Assembly (NCBI GenBank): GCA_963556255.1
Contig: OY744604.1
Location: 25,987,099-26,051,098, forward strand
Source of the DNA: Allolobophora icterica
Lineage: Eukaryota; Annelida; Clitellata; Crassiclitellata; Lumbricidae
Reading direction: 5' to 3'
Length of the DNA: 64,000 nt
Shown here: positions 11,880-23,831 of the stretch, piece by piece
How the letters are laid out: every line of letters starts with the position of its first letter
Numbering within the stretch: the first letter of the stretch is position 1
Position numbers and translations under genes: made by a program
Notes under the pieces: generated by a model
Told to the model about the DNA's origin: nothing
What the model saw: the letters and a program-made list of their open reading frames with translations, nothing else
Database searches by the model: none

Positions 11880-12460
11880 ACACATACTGTTAACGAAGGT
11901 AAACGCTTTTGAACTTGCAAAACTTTCAAGGCAATGTGCTGAGGAATCAAAAAAGGCTAACTCAACATAAACACCAGAGACAAGGATACAACAATATAGG
12001 TTGTTCAAATCACTGGTTAAGCCACAGTTGGAATACTGCATCCAGGGATGGAATCCATACCTGACACAGGACATGGAAAACTGGAGAAAGTGCAAAGAAG
12101 AGCTACAAATATGATTTGGGGCTACAAGGATTTGAGCCATGAAGAAAGGGTGAAAAAATGTGGATTGACAACATCGGAGAGAAGGAGGAGCAGAGAAGAT
12201 CTAATCGAAGCATATAAGATTATCAATGGAAAGGAAGCACTGCAATGGAAGAGGTTCTTTGAATTAGCACAAGGCAAACAAGGCAACTTGGGGACACAAG
12301 TATAAATTGTTTAAGAAGCCAAAAGAAACATTAGGGCATATATTCTTCAGTGCAAGATTTGTAGACCTGTGGAATGGTGAATGATAGTACTGTCTCAGTG
12401 GACACTATCACAGCTTTTAAGAAGCTAGGTAAATTGGGCTATTCAGCATTCCAGATTAAT
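11880..12460 (+). mobile_element. L2-like LINE fragment
   Basis: Frameshifted coding for the C-terminal reverse-transcriptase region. It contains LEKVQRRATNMIWGYKDLS, then ERVKKCGLTTSERRRSR and DLIEAYKIINGKE (12048-12305). Downstream is a FVDLWNG block near 12355-12375. This series is characteristic of L2-type elements. Truncated at both ends. Confidence 0.75.
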
Positions 12461-12718
12461 TATTTGCAGTAGTTCTAACACAGTAGTTCTAACACGTCTT
12501 CTGAACCACTTAAAACACTTGTTATAAATGTTATGCAAATTATACTATAACCAAAATTTGATTACACACAATAATTTATGTTCCCTTTCAGCAGGCCTTG
12601 TGTGTGAAATTAACTCAGACCAATTTGTTTTCATAAACGACATTGACAGTAGAATTGCTATGTTATGTTATGTTAATTTCATATATCCAGAAAGTCAATT
12701 TTGTTAAAGACTTACTGA

Positions 12719-15398
12719 TATAACAGCATAATTGATAATGTCTATAGTAATATTTGGCCCGTAACTTTCAACACTTCAATTATCACAGCGGATATATCCG
12801 ACCACTTACCAATTCTAGTATGGTCAGCCTCTCCACCTGCAGACTTAGATAGGAATGCCACACTTACTACTAGAAAAATTAATGGGAAATCAATGGAGAA
12901 CTTTCGTACCCTGCTTGAGCAGCAGGACTTTACCATAGTCTATGATTACTGTAATTTAAATGATCCGAACAAGGCTTACGATAATTTTTTGATGATAATT
13001 ACGGGAATTTATAACCAAGCATTGCCACTAACTAACAAAATAAAGCGCAGATCCTCAATGAACCATATTTGGATGACAAAAGGCCTACTTAAGTCCTGCA
13101 GGAAAAAAACAATCTATAATTAAAATATATAAAAAAACCTACTTTGAGTAATAAAAACAAATTTCTTATATATAGAAACAAATTTTAATCAATTAAGATC
13201 AAGGCTCAAAAATTGTTTTATGCCACTGAGTTTACTAAATATAGTAATGTTATAAAACAAACCTGGAACATCATTAAATCCATAATTAATGCTAAGCCCT
13301 CTGCATCTCTAGTAGAAAGCATCACTAGGAATGGCAGGTTAATTACTGACAATGAAGAGATTGCTGAGGAGTTTAATAATTATTTTACAGGTATTGCACA
13401 TAACCTAGCATCAAAGATTCCCGCCTCAAATGATTCACCCCTGGAATATCTTACTCCAGCACCTTTGAACTCTTTTGCAGCCCTCCCAACCTCTCCTGAG
13501 GAATTACTTGAGATCAACGGTACTCTTAAAATAACTCGCAGTCAAGGGTCTGACTTGCTTGACCCAAGTATTATTAGTCCTAACCTTAAAATGTTAGCAA
13601 ACCCACTTTCGGAAATAATAAATTGTTCTTTAGCAACTGGCGTAGTTCCCAATAACATGAAAAGATCTACTATTATCCCCATCTTTAAACAGGGACGAGC
13701 TTGAAAATTATAGGCCTATATCCATATTGCCATTCTTCTCGAAGCTTCTTGAAAAAGTCATGTATCAACGACTATATAACTATGTATCAAAATCTGATAT
13801 CTTATTTCATTCCCAACATGGGTTCAGGTCGGGGCACTCGACAGCAATGGTAGTTATCAATATGCATGACAAACTAACACAAGCCATAGAAAATAATGTT
13901 TATTCCATAGGATTATTTCTAGACCTATCAAAAGCTTTTGATACTGTGGATCATCACATCCTCATATGCAAGTTGGAAAGATATGGTGTGAGGGGAATTG
14001 CGCTGTCCTGGTTTAAAGATTACCTTAGCTCGCGTTACCAACAGGTATATGTAATAATAAGGCATCTAAATTCAAAATAATTAAGTATGGTGTACCACAG
14101 GGGTCAATTGTAGGTCCTCTTCTATTTTTACTATATATAAATGACCTACATAATGCATCGTCAGTTCTTCACTTCATACTATTTGCTGATGATTCCAATG
14201 TCTTCTTTTCACATGGTTCTTATGACGATTTGTATAGCATGATGAATAAAGAGCTTATAAATTTAATGATTTGGTTTAAAGTAAATAAATTATCCTTGAA
14301 CTTAAAAAAGACCAATTACATATTGTTCAGATCTCACAGGAAATCATTACCTCTTAAAACAGGTAAAATTGTAATGGATACTGTGGAAATTCCACAAGTA
14401 ACCTCTGCCAAATTCTTGGGTGTTTACATAGACCAGTTTGTTACGTGGAAGGACCATATAGAGAAAATAGCCTCCTATAATAGCAAAAAACATAGGTGTT
14501 ATATCTCGAGTTTCTTACTTAATACCTATAAAAGTTAGACTTTATATTATACTTTGATTTATCCTTATCTTGCTTACTGCACAAAGATTTGGGGTTCTAA
14601 CTATGCTCATCGACTGCACAAAGTAATAACACTTCAAAAAAGAATTGTGTGCATCATAGCAGGCTCCTCTTATTCTGCTCACATGGACCCTTTATTCACT
14701 CACTATCGAGTATTAAAACTTGACCAGATTAAACAAAAACAGATCAATGAGTTTATGCACCATTACATATTTAAAACATTACCCAAAAAATATAATAACC
14801 TTTTTACTTTCACTGCTGATGTTCACCCCTACAACAACAGAAATCCATCCCTCATTAGAACTATTTTTGCACGCACTAACTCCTGTAGATACTCGATTAG
14901 AATCACAGGTCCTTCAGCTTGGAATGCACTACCTGAAGAGATCCGCAGAGTCTCCAATTTGCACTCATTTAAAAGAAAAGTTCACTCCTGGTTGATAGCT
15001 CAAAATTCTGATCCAATTTCATTTGGTTGTTGGGATTTGCTTCTTAAAATGCCGGTGACTGCTATAGTTATCGGATTAACACTGCCTTCGCTTATTATTA
15101 CATGTGTAATCTGCTACACTGTAGCCTAGTTAGTATCTCCTATAGTGCAAAGGAGTATCTGATTCATAGTCACTCTGTGAAACCTGCTCTGTTGAGGCAT
15201 TGGTGTAACATGCACCATTGATGCATTGTTTATAGTTATCGGATTAACACTGCCTTCGCTTATTATTACATGTGTAATCTGCTACACTGTAGCCTAGTTA
15301 GTATCTCCTATAGTGCAAAGGAGTATCTGATTCATAGTCACTCTGTGAAACCTGCTCTGTTGAGGCATTGGTGTAACATGCACCATTGATGCATTGTT
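12719..15398 (+). mobile_element. Long LINE copy (endonuclease end plus full reverse transcriptase), broken
   Basis: It starts inside the endonuclease C-terminus (ISDHLPILVW near 12800) and runs through the whole reverse transcriptase. Motifs are ISILPFFSKLLEKV and HGFRSGHSTAM (13720-13850), DLSKAFDTVDHHIL (13920-13965), PQGSIVGPLLF (14095-14125) and FADDSN (14180-14195), with the thumb and C-terminal region to about 15129. Catalytic residues DxxxAFD and FADD are visible. Stops and frameshifts at about 13123, 13704, 14080 and 14538 make it inactive. Likely CR1/Jockey-like. The 3' non-coding tail carries a 168-bp tandem duplication. Confidence 0.85.
15063..15398. repeat. 168-bp tandem duplication in LINE 3' region
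   Basis: Copies at 15063-15230 and 15231-15398 are essentially identical on reading. The first overlaps the C-terminal codons of the LINE frame ending at 15129. Near-identity suggests it is younger than the frame-breaking mutations. Confidence 0.9.
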
Positions 15399-16365
15399 TA
15401 TTTTTTTAAAATTTGTATAGCTGGTTTAATGATTGTGTTGTCACAACCTGTCCTAGGAATGCAATGATGTAGCCTACTGTGAATGCACGGATATTACCTA
15501 ATTTACAGATGCATTGATGTGAACTATTTTTCAATTACAATGAAGTATTTTACTTCTCAACTGTGTTAGATAATCTCTTAAGGGTTTCATTGGGTAACCT
15601 CTATCTTATTGCATATTAAATGCACTGTATAATACATCATACGGATGTACTGTCATGTCACATTTTATGAATTAATGTTTTTTACAGAAGGGTTAATTTA
15701 CTCCTCTGCAGATTGTGTAATCAATTTGGTATTTGAGTATGTACGTATATGGGATGGTGTGTGGACATGTGCTAATCTGTATGTATCTATGTATGTTTGT
15801 TTAAGTGTTTGTATGCGTGTTGCGTGTATGTATGTGAGAGTGTATGTGTGTTGTTGACACGCATGCATAGGCTATATGTAGGGCTATGAAAAGGTATGAG
15901 TGCTTTCAGGTGTATAAGTAGGTTGTATTGCTTGGGTGCAAGTGGGTATAAGTGTGCATATATGTGTGTGGGCTAATTTTTGCATGAAAGTATGTATTTA
16001 GGTGACTGCACATGAATAAGCTGAGGTTTTCTCTAAAAGTTTAATCCACGGAATTATTATAAATGTTTACATGATTGATCACAGGTTATGTTATCTTGTC
16101 GTTAGTTAAGTTCTTGTTATGAACAGTGAAAACATTGTACAACGATAATTATACTTACAGGCTTTAATTAAGTACTGAGTTAAGAATGATGGATGATTGA
16201 CTGCTTTCCACTTACTGTACTACTACCCAGGTGGCCCTTGTAGCGGGGTCATTTGACCCCTTCTGGGCCTCCTGTGTAGCCAAAATTTGGAATATAATAA
16301 TAATTCATGTTTCTACTTTAACTGTAAAGTTTGGTTACCAAATAAACAAGTGTCAAGTGTCAAGT
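15399..16365. other. Non-coding, partly TG-rich
   Basis: A degenerate TGTA/TGTG-rich patch lies at about 15740-15990. The frame 15645-15857 is a by-product of it. No gene seen. Confidence 0.5.
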
Positions 16366-16999
16366 CAAATTCCCTTGCTCAATACTAATCCCCAATTCTC
16401 TGGTCAAAAATGTAACAATTCTAACACTACGGACCCAACACATGAGAAGCTACACAATTCCCTTGCTGAATTCCAATCCCCCACTCTCTGGCCAAAAATG
16501 TAACAATTCTAACACTACGGACCGAAAACATGAAAAGCTACACAATTCTTATGCTGAATTCTAATCCACCACTCTCTGACCAAAGGTTTAACAATTCTGC
16601 ATAACACTACGGACCGAAAACATGGAAAGCCACACAATTCTTATGCTGATTTCTTATCCACCACTCTCTGACCAAAGATTTCACAATTCTACATAAGTTA
16701 CACTACGGACCGAAAACATGGAAAGCTACACAATTCTTATGGTGATTTCTAATCCACCACTCTCTGACCAAAGATTTAACAATTCTACATAACACTACGG
16801 ACCGAAAACATGGAAAGCTACACAATTCTTATGCTGATTTCTAATCCACCACTCTCTGACCAAAGGTTTAACAATTCTACATAACACAACGGACCGAAAA
16901 CATGGAAGCTACACAATTCTCTTGCTGAATTCCAATCCCCCACTCTCTGACCAAACATTTCACAATTCTAACACAACGGACCGAAAACATGGAAAGCGT
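16366..16999. repeat. Satellite-like array, about 93-bp unit, seven copies
   Basis: Seven occurrences of the core AC(T/A)ACGGACC(G)AAAACATG, near 16428, 16516, 16609, 16706, 16796, 16889 and 16976, spaced 87-97 bp. Each is followed by AGCTACACAATTC and CCACTCTCTGACCAAA blocks. The first unit is the most diverged. Not a CRISPR: units are contiguous with no unique spacers. Confidence 0.9.
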
Positions 17000-17250
17000 A
17001 AACCATATTTTATTATTTATTAATTTATTTTCACATGTATTATTATTTATTTATTCGGTAAAAAGTATCAGTACAGGTTGCAATAAAACCACTGTACAGA
17101 GCCTACAATTATGTAATGCAATTAATTTTCAGGAACCCTATCAGAATAATGTATTTTCGATTTGATGCGACCATGTTTTCGAGAAGTATTTTAAGCTTGC
17201 CCATAATGCTGAGCTGAATGTCCCACAAAGTTAATGAATATGCATGAAGA

Positions 17251-17355
17251 GCTCTGATAGGCTGAATTATATGCATATTCAAGTTAATTTGCGAAAGAGG
17301 TTTATGAATATTAATGACATCCTCCTACAACGGTGGGAAAAGGAAACACGCGGCC
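17251..17355 (-). repeat. Inverted repeat copy B, upstream of gene 2
   Basis: Reverse-complement counterpart of 8751-8860. It ends about 360 bp before the first in-frame ATG of gene 2 and could therefore be promoter-proximal. See findings. Confidence 0.7.
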
Positions 17356-17711
17356 GGGATCTAGACTGACGTGGCTTCCATTGAACCAAGGCTACATTTA
17401 TCATAGAGGACTGTAAGGATTCGTTAAACTCAAGTGTAAGTATTGAAACGGACATTGAACAACGCTGTCTAGGTTAAACGACGCATGCATCGAGTAGCGT
17501 CGAAGCAACGCAAACGGTTAAGTCCACCTGTAGACATGTTGCATTATGGACAGATGGTCTTTTGTTTCTAGTAACTCTATGCAAGCCTTATAACGCTTTT
17601 AGACATTCATTACATACGTGTCCGAAGTTGCTATTTCTATAGGTTTTTTAGAGTTATGTTAAAGAGTTTGTAAATATATGGATCTATTAGACCATCGGTA
17701 AGTGAAAGGGT

Positions 17712-18861
17712 ATGCCTATACAATATACACTTGGTTTTAAATACGAGTTCAGGATGGAAGTCAAAAATGAACTAAGAGACACTACTAAATGTCCAATATG
17801 TCTGGAGATGTACACGGATCCAAAGATTTTATCTTGCATTCATACTTTTTGTGCTAAATGCCTCGAGGCGACTGCAACAAAAGCAGACAAGAAACCAGGA
17901 GACCATCTGGAATGTCCATTATGTGGAAAACTATTCTCTATCCCTCTTGAAGGATTAGCTGAACTTCAGAAGAACTTCTTCATAGAAAAACTGGTAACTC
18001 TAACAAAGATTTTAAAGATGAAAGATGAACCATGTGACGCTTGTATGGTAGAAGTAGAGTCATCATCAGCTACGAAAGCATCGCCTACAACTTCCTACTG
18101 TTTTAGTTGTTCGCTTAAATTGTGCATAGACTGCTCTAAGCATCACAAGAAGAGCAAGTTAACAAAAACTCATAACTTGGTAGTCATCGACAATCAGTCT
18201 ATAACAGCAGAGCGAATGGAAATGCTTGATTCAGATAAATGCGAACATCACAAGGATGAAGAATTGAAGTTGCGCTGCATCGACTGCAAAATCATCATTT
18301 GCCTATTTTGTTACATAGAAAGCCATCAAAATCACAACCGATCGGATATTAAAACTGCTGTTCAAGGTTATCGTAAGAAGTTATTTGACAACATAGGTGT
18401 GGTTTCTACTTGCATGGTTACTGTCCAGCGAAAGGAAAGAAAGTTGGACGAAAGCCAGAGAGAAATTGCTGAAAAGATCAGAGCTATGAGAAACGAGATT
18501 GAGAAAAGACGTCCTGAGCTGAAAAGGCTCGTAGACAAAGATGCAGATGTACTCCTAGGACAATTGGATTCGTTGAGAAAAACAGAATTGTATGAGATAG
18601 AAAAGGAGAGAGAAGACATTAATCGACATAATAATTGTCTGGAAAGCTTCAAGTCTTATGTTACTGAAGTTGCAGAAAAAGCAACGGCTACTGATCTCTG
18701 TCAGGTTGTTAATTCCATCAATGAAAGAGCAATAGAATTGAAAGCAATGAACGAAAATATAACTCAGCACCAACTATCTCCACCTGATGTTTCATTTTGG
18801 AAGTCCGACCTTCAGAAATTCTCAAGTTCATATTGCTGCAATATTCTTGGAACTATTCAAG
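17712..18861 (+). CDS. Gene 2 exon A: RING finger, B-boxes, first coiled coil
   Basis: RING ligands C27, C30, C42, H44, C47, C50, C68 and C71 are all present with C3HC4 spacing. B-box 1 starts CDACMVE and ends near KLTKTH; B-box 2 starts KCEHHKDEELKLRC and ends ESHQNH. A charged heptad-rich region follows. The second Met at 17754 (MEVKNEL) gives the usual short lead before the RING and may be the true start. The exon leaves through CAAG|GCAAGT, a GC donor. Reading on instead gives a stop at 18899, so a short RING/B-box-only isoform is possible. Confidence 0.85.
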
Positions 18862-21800
18862 GCAAGTTTACGACGTTATATTCTCTGTTTAACCAATAAA
18901 ATGAAGCTTACCCAAGGAGAGAAAATAAAGTACTCTAATGAACCTGATTTGTGAAATCATAGGTTGTGTCTGACAAGGACAGCAATTGTATTCTGGAAAA
19001 CATACGCAGCTACAGTAATTACGATGTACATTCTGGAACTGTACAATATGCAAAATACCTAGCTTTATTATTTGAAAAGTCTGAACTGTACAATTTGAAA
19101 AAACCTTGCTTTATTATTTGAAAAGTCAAGGCAACTTTACATGATGTATTCTAATCATAACGAGCTCTATAAATTTCTACTCTTTGAATCAGATTATGTT
19201 ACTAAATGTTGTTTTTTTAGAGTACTAGGCCTAGGCCTACTGTAATCAAACAAGTAGGCCTATGGTACCAACTTTTTTGGAATGATGTAACTGAATATCC
19301 TGATGAATTAACTGAAGGTTGTCAAAGTATATTGTGTTTCAGATAAAAACAAAAGAACAAAAGAAACGACAAAAAGTGGACCATCAGAAGAGATCAAAGA
19401 CTTACTGATAAAAATCGAGCAACTTAAACGTGAAACAGAAGTAGAAAAATCGAAAAGCCAGAAACGCCAAGAAACAATAAACATTATTAATCAGGAACTC
19501 GTTCGAGAAAGAACAAACAAAAACAAGTGGATAATAAAGGAGAAACAGTTAGGTGAGAGAGTAAGACGTTTACAACAAGAGTTGGCGCTTTCAAACCAGA
19601 ATTTAGAAACAGAAAAATCAAACAGTCAGAAACGCCAAGAAACAATAGGCTTTTTAATACAAAAACTTGCTAGAGAAAGAACAATCAAAAACAGTTGCTT
19701 GATAAAGGAGAAACAGTTAAGTGACAGAGTGAAGCAGTTAGAACAGGAGGTCACGCTTATGAACCAGAAAACAACGGCCATCGAGACAGAGCTTGAGAAT
19801 AAACGCAGAGAAAGGAAAACACTGGATTCTGAAATTAAGAAATATCTACAGAACGAAAGAGATTTCATTAAAGAAAGAAGTACTTCTGCAACTAAGGAAA
19901 AGCAGTTAAACGAACTTGTTAAACAATTAACTTGTCAAAAGAATGAGCTGAGTCAAACGATGAATAAATTGAAGCAGGAAGCTGATTCAGAACGAACAAT
20001 TTGTTACTCCCTAAAAGCAAAGATTCGTGAATTACAAGAACAACAGATTATCTTTCAATCAGAACTTCAGTCATTTAAAGAGGTGCAACAGAGAACCAGG
20101 CAAGAGATGATATCAGCAGAGGAACAACTCAGAAACGTTACTTTGCAGCTAGAAAAAGCAGAACAAAAGAAGTTGTTCGCATTGTCAGAACTTAAAGCAG
20201 GTAAACTATACTTACAATGTATCATACTATATGATATTATATGACTATAACATGAAATTAAATTAAATGGCATGACGCCAAGAAACAATAGGCTATGATA
20301 TGACATGATTCAAAATGACATGACATAAAATTATATGACTTAATATAATATTATGTGATATAATATGATATGCTACAACATAGTGAAATTATGTAATGTA
20401 TAAAAAACTAAAATGAAAGTATGTATCGTATAAAGAAACTATACGGAAGAGTTTAATACCAAAGCAATTATAATGTCTCTCTTCCAAGTCTTGTAAAGGA
20501 GACCTGTCAGCCATCACATGGTTTCTGATATAGTCTCAAGCAGACCTCTTAACCGAAAGACACAATCTACTAACGACCTAAGGTTCTAAGGTTCTAAGGC
20601 TTGAAACAAAGATCTTGTTTTAACTGGCCGCATACTGAAATCACTTAACTGGTGGATTGCATTATGTTAAATGCACTTGAGTACTGCAGCTGCTAAGACT
20701 AATAGGAATGCCTGCAGTTTGTAAACAACGTTCGCTGGTATTTGTTATAGACAGAAATAAAATTCAGAACTTGGAGGAAAAGCTGACGATGTGCAACATA
20801 ACTTTAACGAACGTGAGACAGAAATTCCAGAAACGCCAAGCAGAGCTGGGAAAATTGCTGTTCAAAAGACGTCCAGGTAAGAATAAGCCAGTGTTACAAG
20901 CAAACTTGAACTTGTATGAATACTTATGTAGTAGAAGAGGCTTTCCAAAATGAGCTGTTGGCTAAATAAGTAATAACGTTCGTGTTGAATTTGTTCAACT
21001 ACTGATGTAATTTATGAGCTTACTGTATTTTTGCGGTAGTGCATTGTTCGGCTGAACACATTTTACAGCAATTCTTGGTTGATTGACAAAATTCTATGAA
21101 ACTACTGTGATAAAAGAAACGTTGGGGATTTTGATAACGCAAATATTCAAAGAGCTTAGTTTAAGAAAAGCTTTTAAAAATTATTTTCTTTGTAAATGGC
21201 CATTTGCGGTAAATATCTGTACATGTTTGTCTACATGACAATATGAATATAAACCAAATATTTTCTGTCGATATTGGGAGCCTGTTATAAAAGAAATATT
21301 AGACAGCAGTGTAATTAATTACATGTATTTAAAACTACATAATCTTCTACCACGATGGTCTGCCGATTGACTTTTAACTTCCAGGTGTAGTGTGGGCCTA
21401 CTGTTTGATAATTGAGACATGTCTAATTTGTAGAAACAATAGATTACGAGGGTGTGCAAGCTTCAGTTCAGAAACTTGGATCATTTCCTTTTGAAGATAG
21501 CACAATAACTGGATTTACGATTATTGGTAACATTTTATATGTTACAAGCGAACTCAGTCAAGAAATCAATGGTTACGATTTGACGACTTTTGTCGTTAAG
21601 CGACGGCTTCCAGTGACAGGGTTATCAAATCCAAGTGACGTAAAAGGTAGCAGACATTATTGCCTGTGTATCTTTGATATGAAGTCTTATGGTCAACCAA
21701 AAGAGATTTTCATATTTAACTTGAAATTAAAAGCAGTTCAGAGGAGATGGTCAACTGGTGACGATTATGGTTCACTGTGTATCACTGATGTAGGAAATAT

Positions 21801-23831
21801 CATTTTGACTGTTCAGAACAGAAACAGATTAAAGGAATACACATCAGATGGCCAAATGATCCGTGAAATAGAACTCTCGTCGACAATACTAAACCCACTA
21901 CATTCACTGAAATTGACCAGTGGTCACTTTGTGGTCAGTTATGATCGAAACAGTGGAATCTGCATAGTGGATAAAAACGGAGAGGTTCTTAAATCATTTG
22001 TTGAGGAAAACGAGTCGTGGTTAGAACAATTGTTCCGTCCGGTTTGTCTTGCCGTTGACAGCAGCGGTTCTATAATGGTCGCTGATAAGACGAACAGTAG
22101 GGTTCTGCTTCTCAGTTCCACTCTGGAATTCAAAACGGAGCTGATTTCCCAACGGCACGGTCTTAAATGTCCCACGAAGATTCATTTACACGAATCAAAC
22201 GGTTCTCGATTGCTTGTGGTCGACGACGACTTAAAGAGCAGAATTCGTGTCTTTAAATTTGGTAAGTCTATTGTAGAAGTTATCAGTCTATCCATATGCT
22301 ACCTCGCTGCCTTTGGATAATTTTCTCTTATAATTATGGAGCTTAAATTTGAAATAAAGACATATATGCAGTTAACAGTTTCGTCTGTATTATTGCATGC
22401 TTACTACAATCACTAGCGTTTTCTGTGTCTGTGTGCCTGTAGGCCCTATGCGAAACTTCTACCTGCAACATTTTTCATTCTTGTTTTGTTATTCAGCCGG
22501 TCTTCTATTCGGTCCTATCATTCATTTTAAAGGCGACCTGTTATATGTTTATATTATGCGCCTGCTCTCCAGAACTCCCTCTGATACGTTTTACACTGGA
22601 CTGAAAAATGTCCTATTTTGCCGTGCTGAAGTCGGGAGCATCTCTGAGTAGCCCCGTTGAAGAGGAGCTATATAATTACTCGAATGAAGGAATGAATGAA
22701 TTACATTGCAAGGCGAATTCAAGTTCAATATGCAAAAACTCTAGGCAGGTCGCTCAGGAATCTCTGCCACTTGTAGGCCTACAGTATTAAGTAGTGTCAA
22801 CTTAAGTCTGAAATAGACAGTCATTCTGTAAGCTTAAATCAGTAGAGTCTCACCGTTCTTCGATTCCAGGATTCCTTGAATTTTTAATGTGAATCAAGTG
22901 ACACAAACACTTCCATAACTAGCCTAATGTAAGACTAACTGTTTGGAATGTTTCGTCTTCAGGGTCTCAATATCAACCTGTCACATGGACGCAGGTTACA
23001 ATGGAAAAAACAGTTCAATGCTTCAGTAGTCTTATGCCGAGCTTCTTAACAGGTAGACCTGCATATCTGCTCAGATGTTTCCATATAATGGAACTAGGAG
23101 CGAGATGGATCCAGTAAAAAAAATTTTAAGTTAAACTTGAAATTTGCAAACAAGAGAAGTTTTGTCTACTCGTGAGCACTGGTTGGGCAACACTAACTTG
23201 AAAAGAACTACTTCTATGTTAAACATTTTAGATGAGAAATTGTTTATAATGGTTCATCTTGCCCCAACATTGAGGCAATGTCATTAGTGCTATGCATTCT
23301 AGGTATGTATGTAACTCTTTGCGTCCATATCTGTATGTATGCATGCATATTTTACTTTGTCCACAAGGCAAGCAACAAAGGGAAATTTGAAGAATATTAC
23401 AATAAGGCCTGCTAGTATAATGCAACAAAAAGTGTGTTAAAGCGTCCATCTCATGAGCTGTAAAACACTCGGTGAACTTAATAGGACCCAGAATATGGGT
23501 GGAGAGCATGGAGCACTCAGTTTTTTGTGTAAGTTCCTGTTCGTCCTGTTGCGTGTGTAGTTCGAAGTTCCTGTTGATCCTACTGGATGCATGTTGGTTT
23601 ATCTTTCTTCAGACATTCAAGTGCACCACAGAATAATTCTTGAACTGCTTTGTACTGTATTTTGTTTTTTAACTTATAGAGAACGAGTTAAAGGGCGCTT
23701 TGGACCGAGTGCTTCAATCACAAGGAACACTTCGCGTGGCTAAGGCAATTGGAGGAGTTGCATTTCTGGTTTTCTTAATAGTAGGGTTGTTGTTTTTGAG
23801 CATTTTCTGTTTTCTGTCTTTTCGAAAATAA
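17712..23831 (+). CDS. Gene 2: tail-anchored RING/B-box/coiled-coil/beta-propeller protein (6 exons)
   Basis: Proposed exons: 17712-18861, 19343-20200, 20751-20876, 21434-22261, 22963-23052, 23680-23831. All junctions are phase 1 and the summed length is a whole number of codons, about 1,067 residues from the first ATG. Order: C3HC4 RING (about residues 27-71), two B-boxes (108-155 and 176-210), coiled coil (about 225-340), a second long coiled coil, the propeller, a linker and a C-terminal transmembrane helix with a 3-residue tail. No signal peptide is seen, so the catalytic RING should face the cytosol with the protein tail-anchored in an internal or plasma membrane. RING-B-box proteins are ubiquitin E3 ligases and the propeller is the likely substrate-binding module. 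TRIM-NHL proteins (TRIM2/3/32/71) have propellers, and TRIM13/TRIM59 have C-terminal anchors; both together is unusual. An in-frame ATG at 17754 is an alternative start. Confidence 0.8.
19343..20200 (+). CDS. Gene 2 exon B: long coiled coil
   Basis: 858 nt, 286 codons, phase 1 at both ends (acceptor TGTTTCAG, donor GCAG|GTAAAC). Rich in Lys, Glu and Gln with near-continuous heptads. An internal repeat of about 53 residues is visible, marked by the unit SQKRQETI followed by RERT and KEKQL, which occurs twice. It probably drives oligomerisation as in other TRIM proteins. Confidence 0.8.
20751..20876 (+). CDS. Gene 2 exon C: short coiled-coil exon
   Basis: 126 nt, 42 codons, phase 1 in and out (TTATAG acceptor, CCAG|GTAAGA donor). 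It encodes a helical stretch containing IQNLEEKLTMCN and a basic end KRRPG. It extends the coil toward the propeller. Confidence 0.7.
21434..22261 (+). CDS. Gene 2 exon D: divergent NHL/TRIM-type beta-propeller
   Basis: 828 nt, 276 codons, no stop. Acceptor TTTGTAG, donor TTTG|GTAAGT. Blade-like repeats with RRWSTGDDYGSLCIT, LKEYTSDGQMIREI, ICIVDKNGEVLKS and AVDSSGSIMVADKTNSRVLL; the last is the strand-turn-strand pattern of NHL repeats. Closest in-window relative is gene 1 exon 1695-2528. Confidence 0.8.
22962..23052 (+). CDS. Gene 2 exon E: linker
   Basis: The coding exon is 22963-23052 (90 nt, 30 codons, phase 1), between acceptor GTCTTCAG and donor AACAG|GTAGAC. Its SQYQPV opening parallels the gene 1 linker. 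No domain recognised. Confidence 0.6.
23680..23831 (+). CDS. Gene 2 exon F: C-terminal transmembrane tail
   Basis: Acceptor AACTTATAG. It encodes a polar helix (ENELKGALDRVLQSQ), then a hydrophobic helix of about 25 residues starting near AKAIGGVAFL, then FRK and TAA at 23829-23831. Paralogous to gene 1 exon 4097-4269 with shared LQSQ, a GA/GG turn and (V/I)AFL. Confidence 0.8.

Noticed and set aside
16366..16999. Regularly spaced repeats resembling a CRISPR array
   Set aside because: The whole unit is repeated with no unique spacers, and the sequence is from an animal genome.
20708..20953. Stand-alone 81-residue gene
   Set aside because: Only 20751-20876 between splice sites fits the coiled-coil chain of gene 2; the rest is intron.
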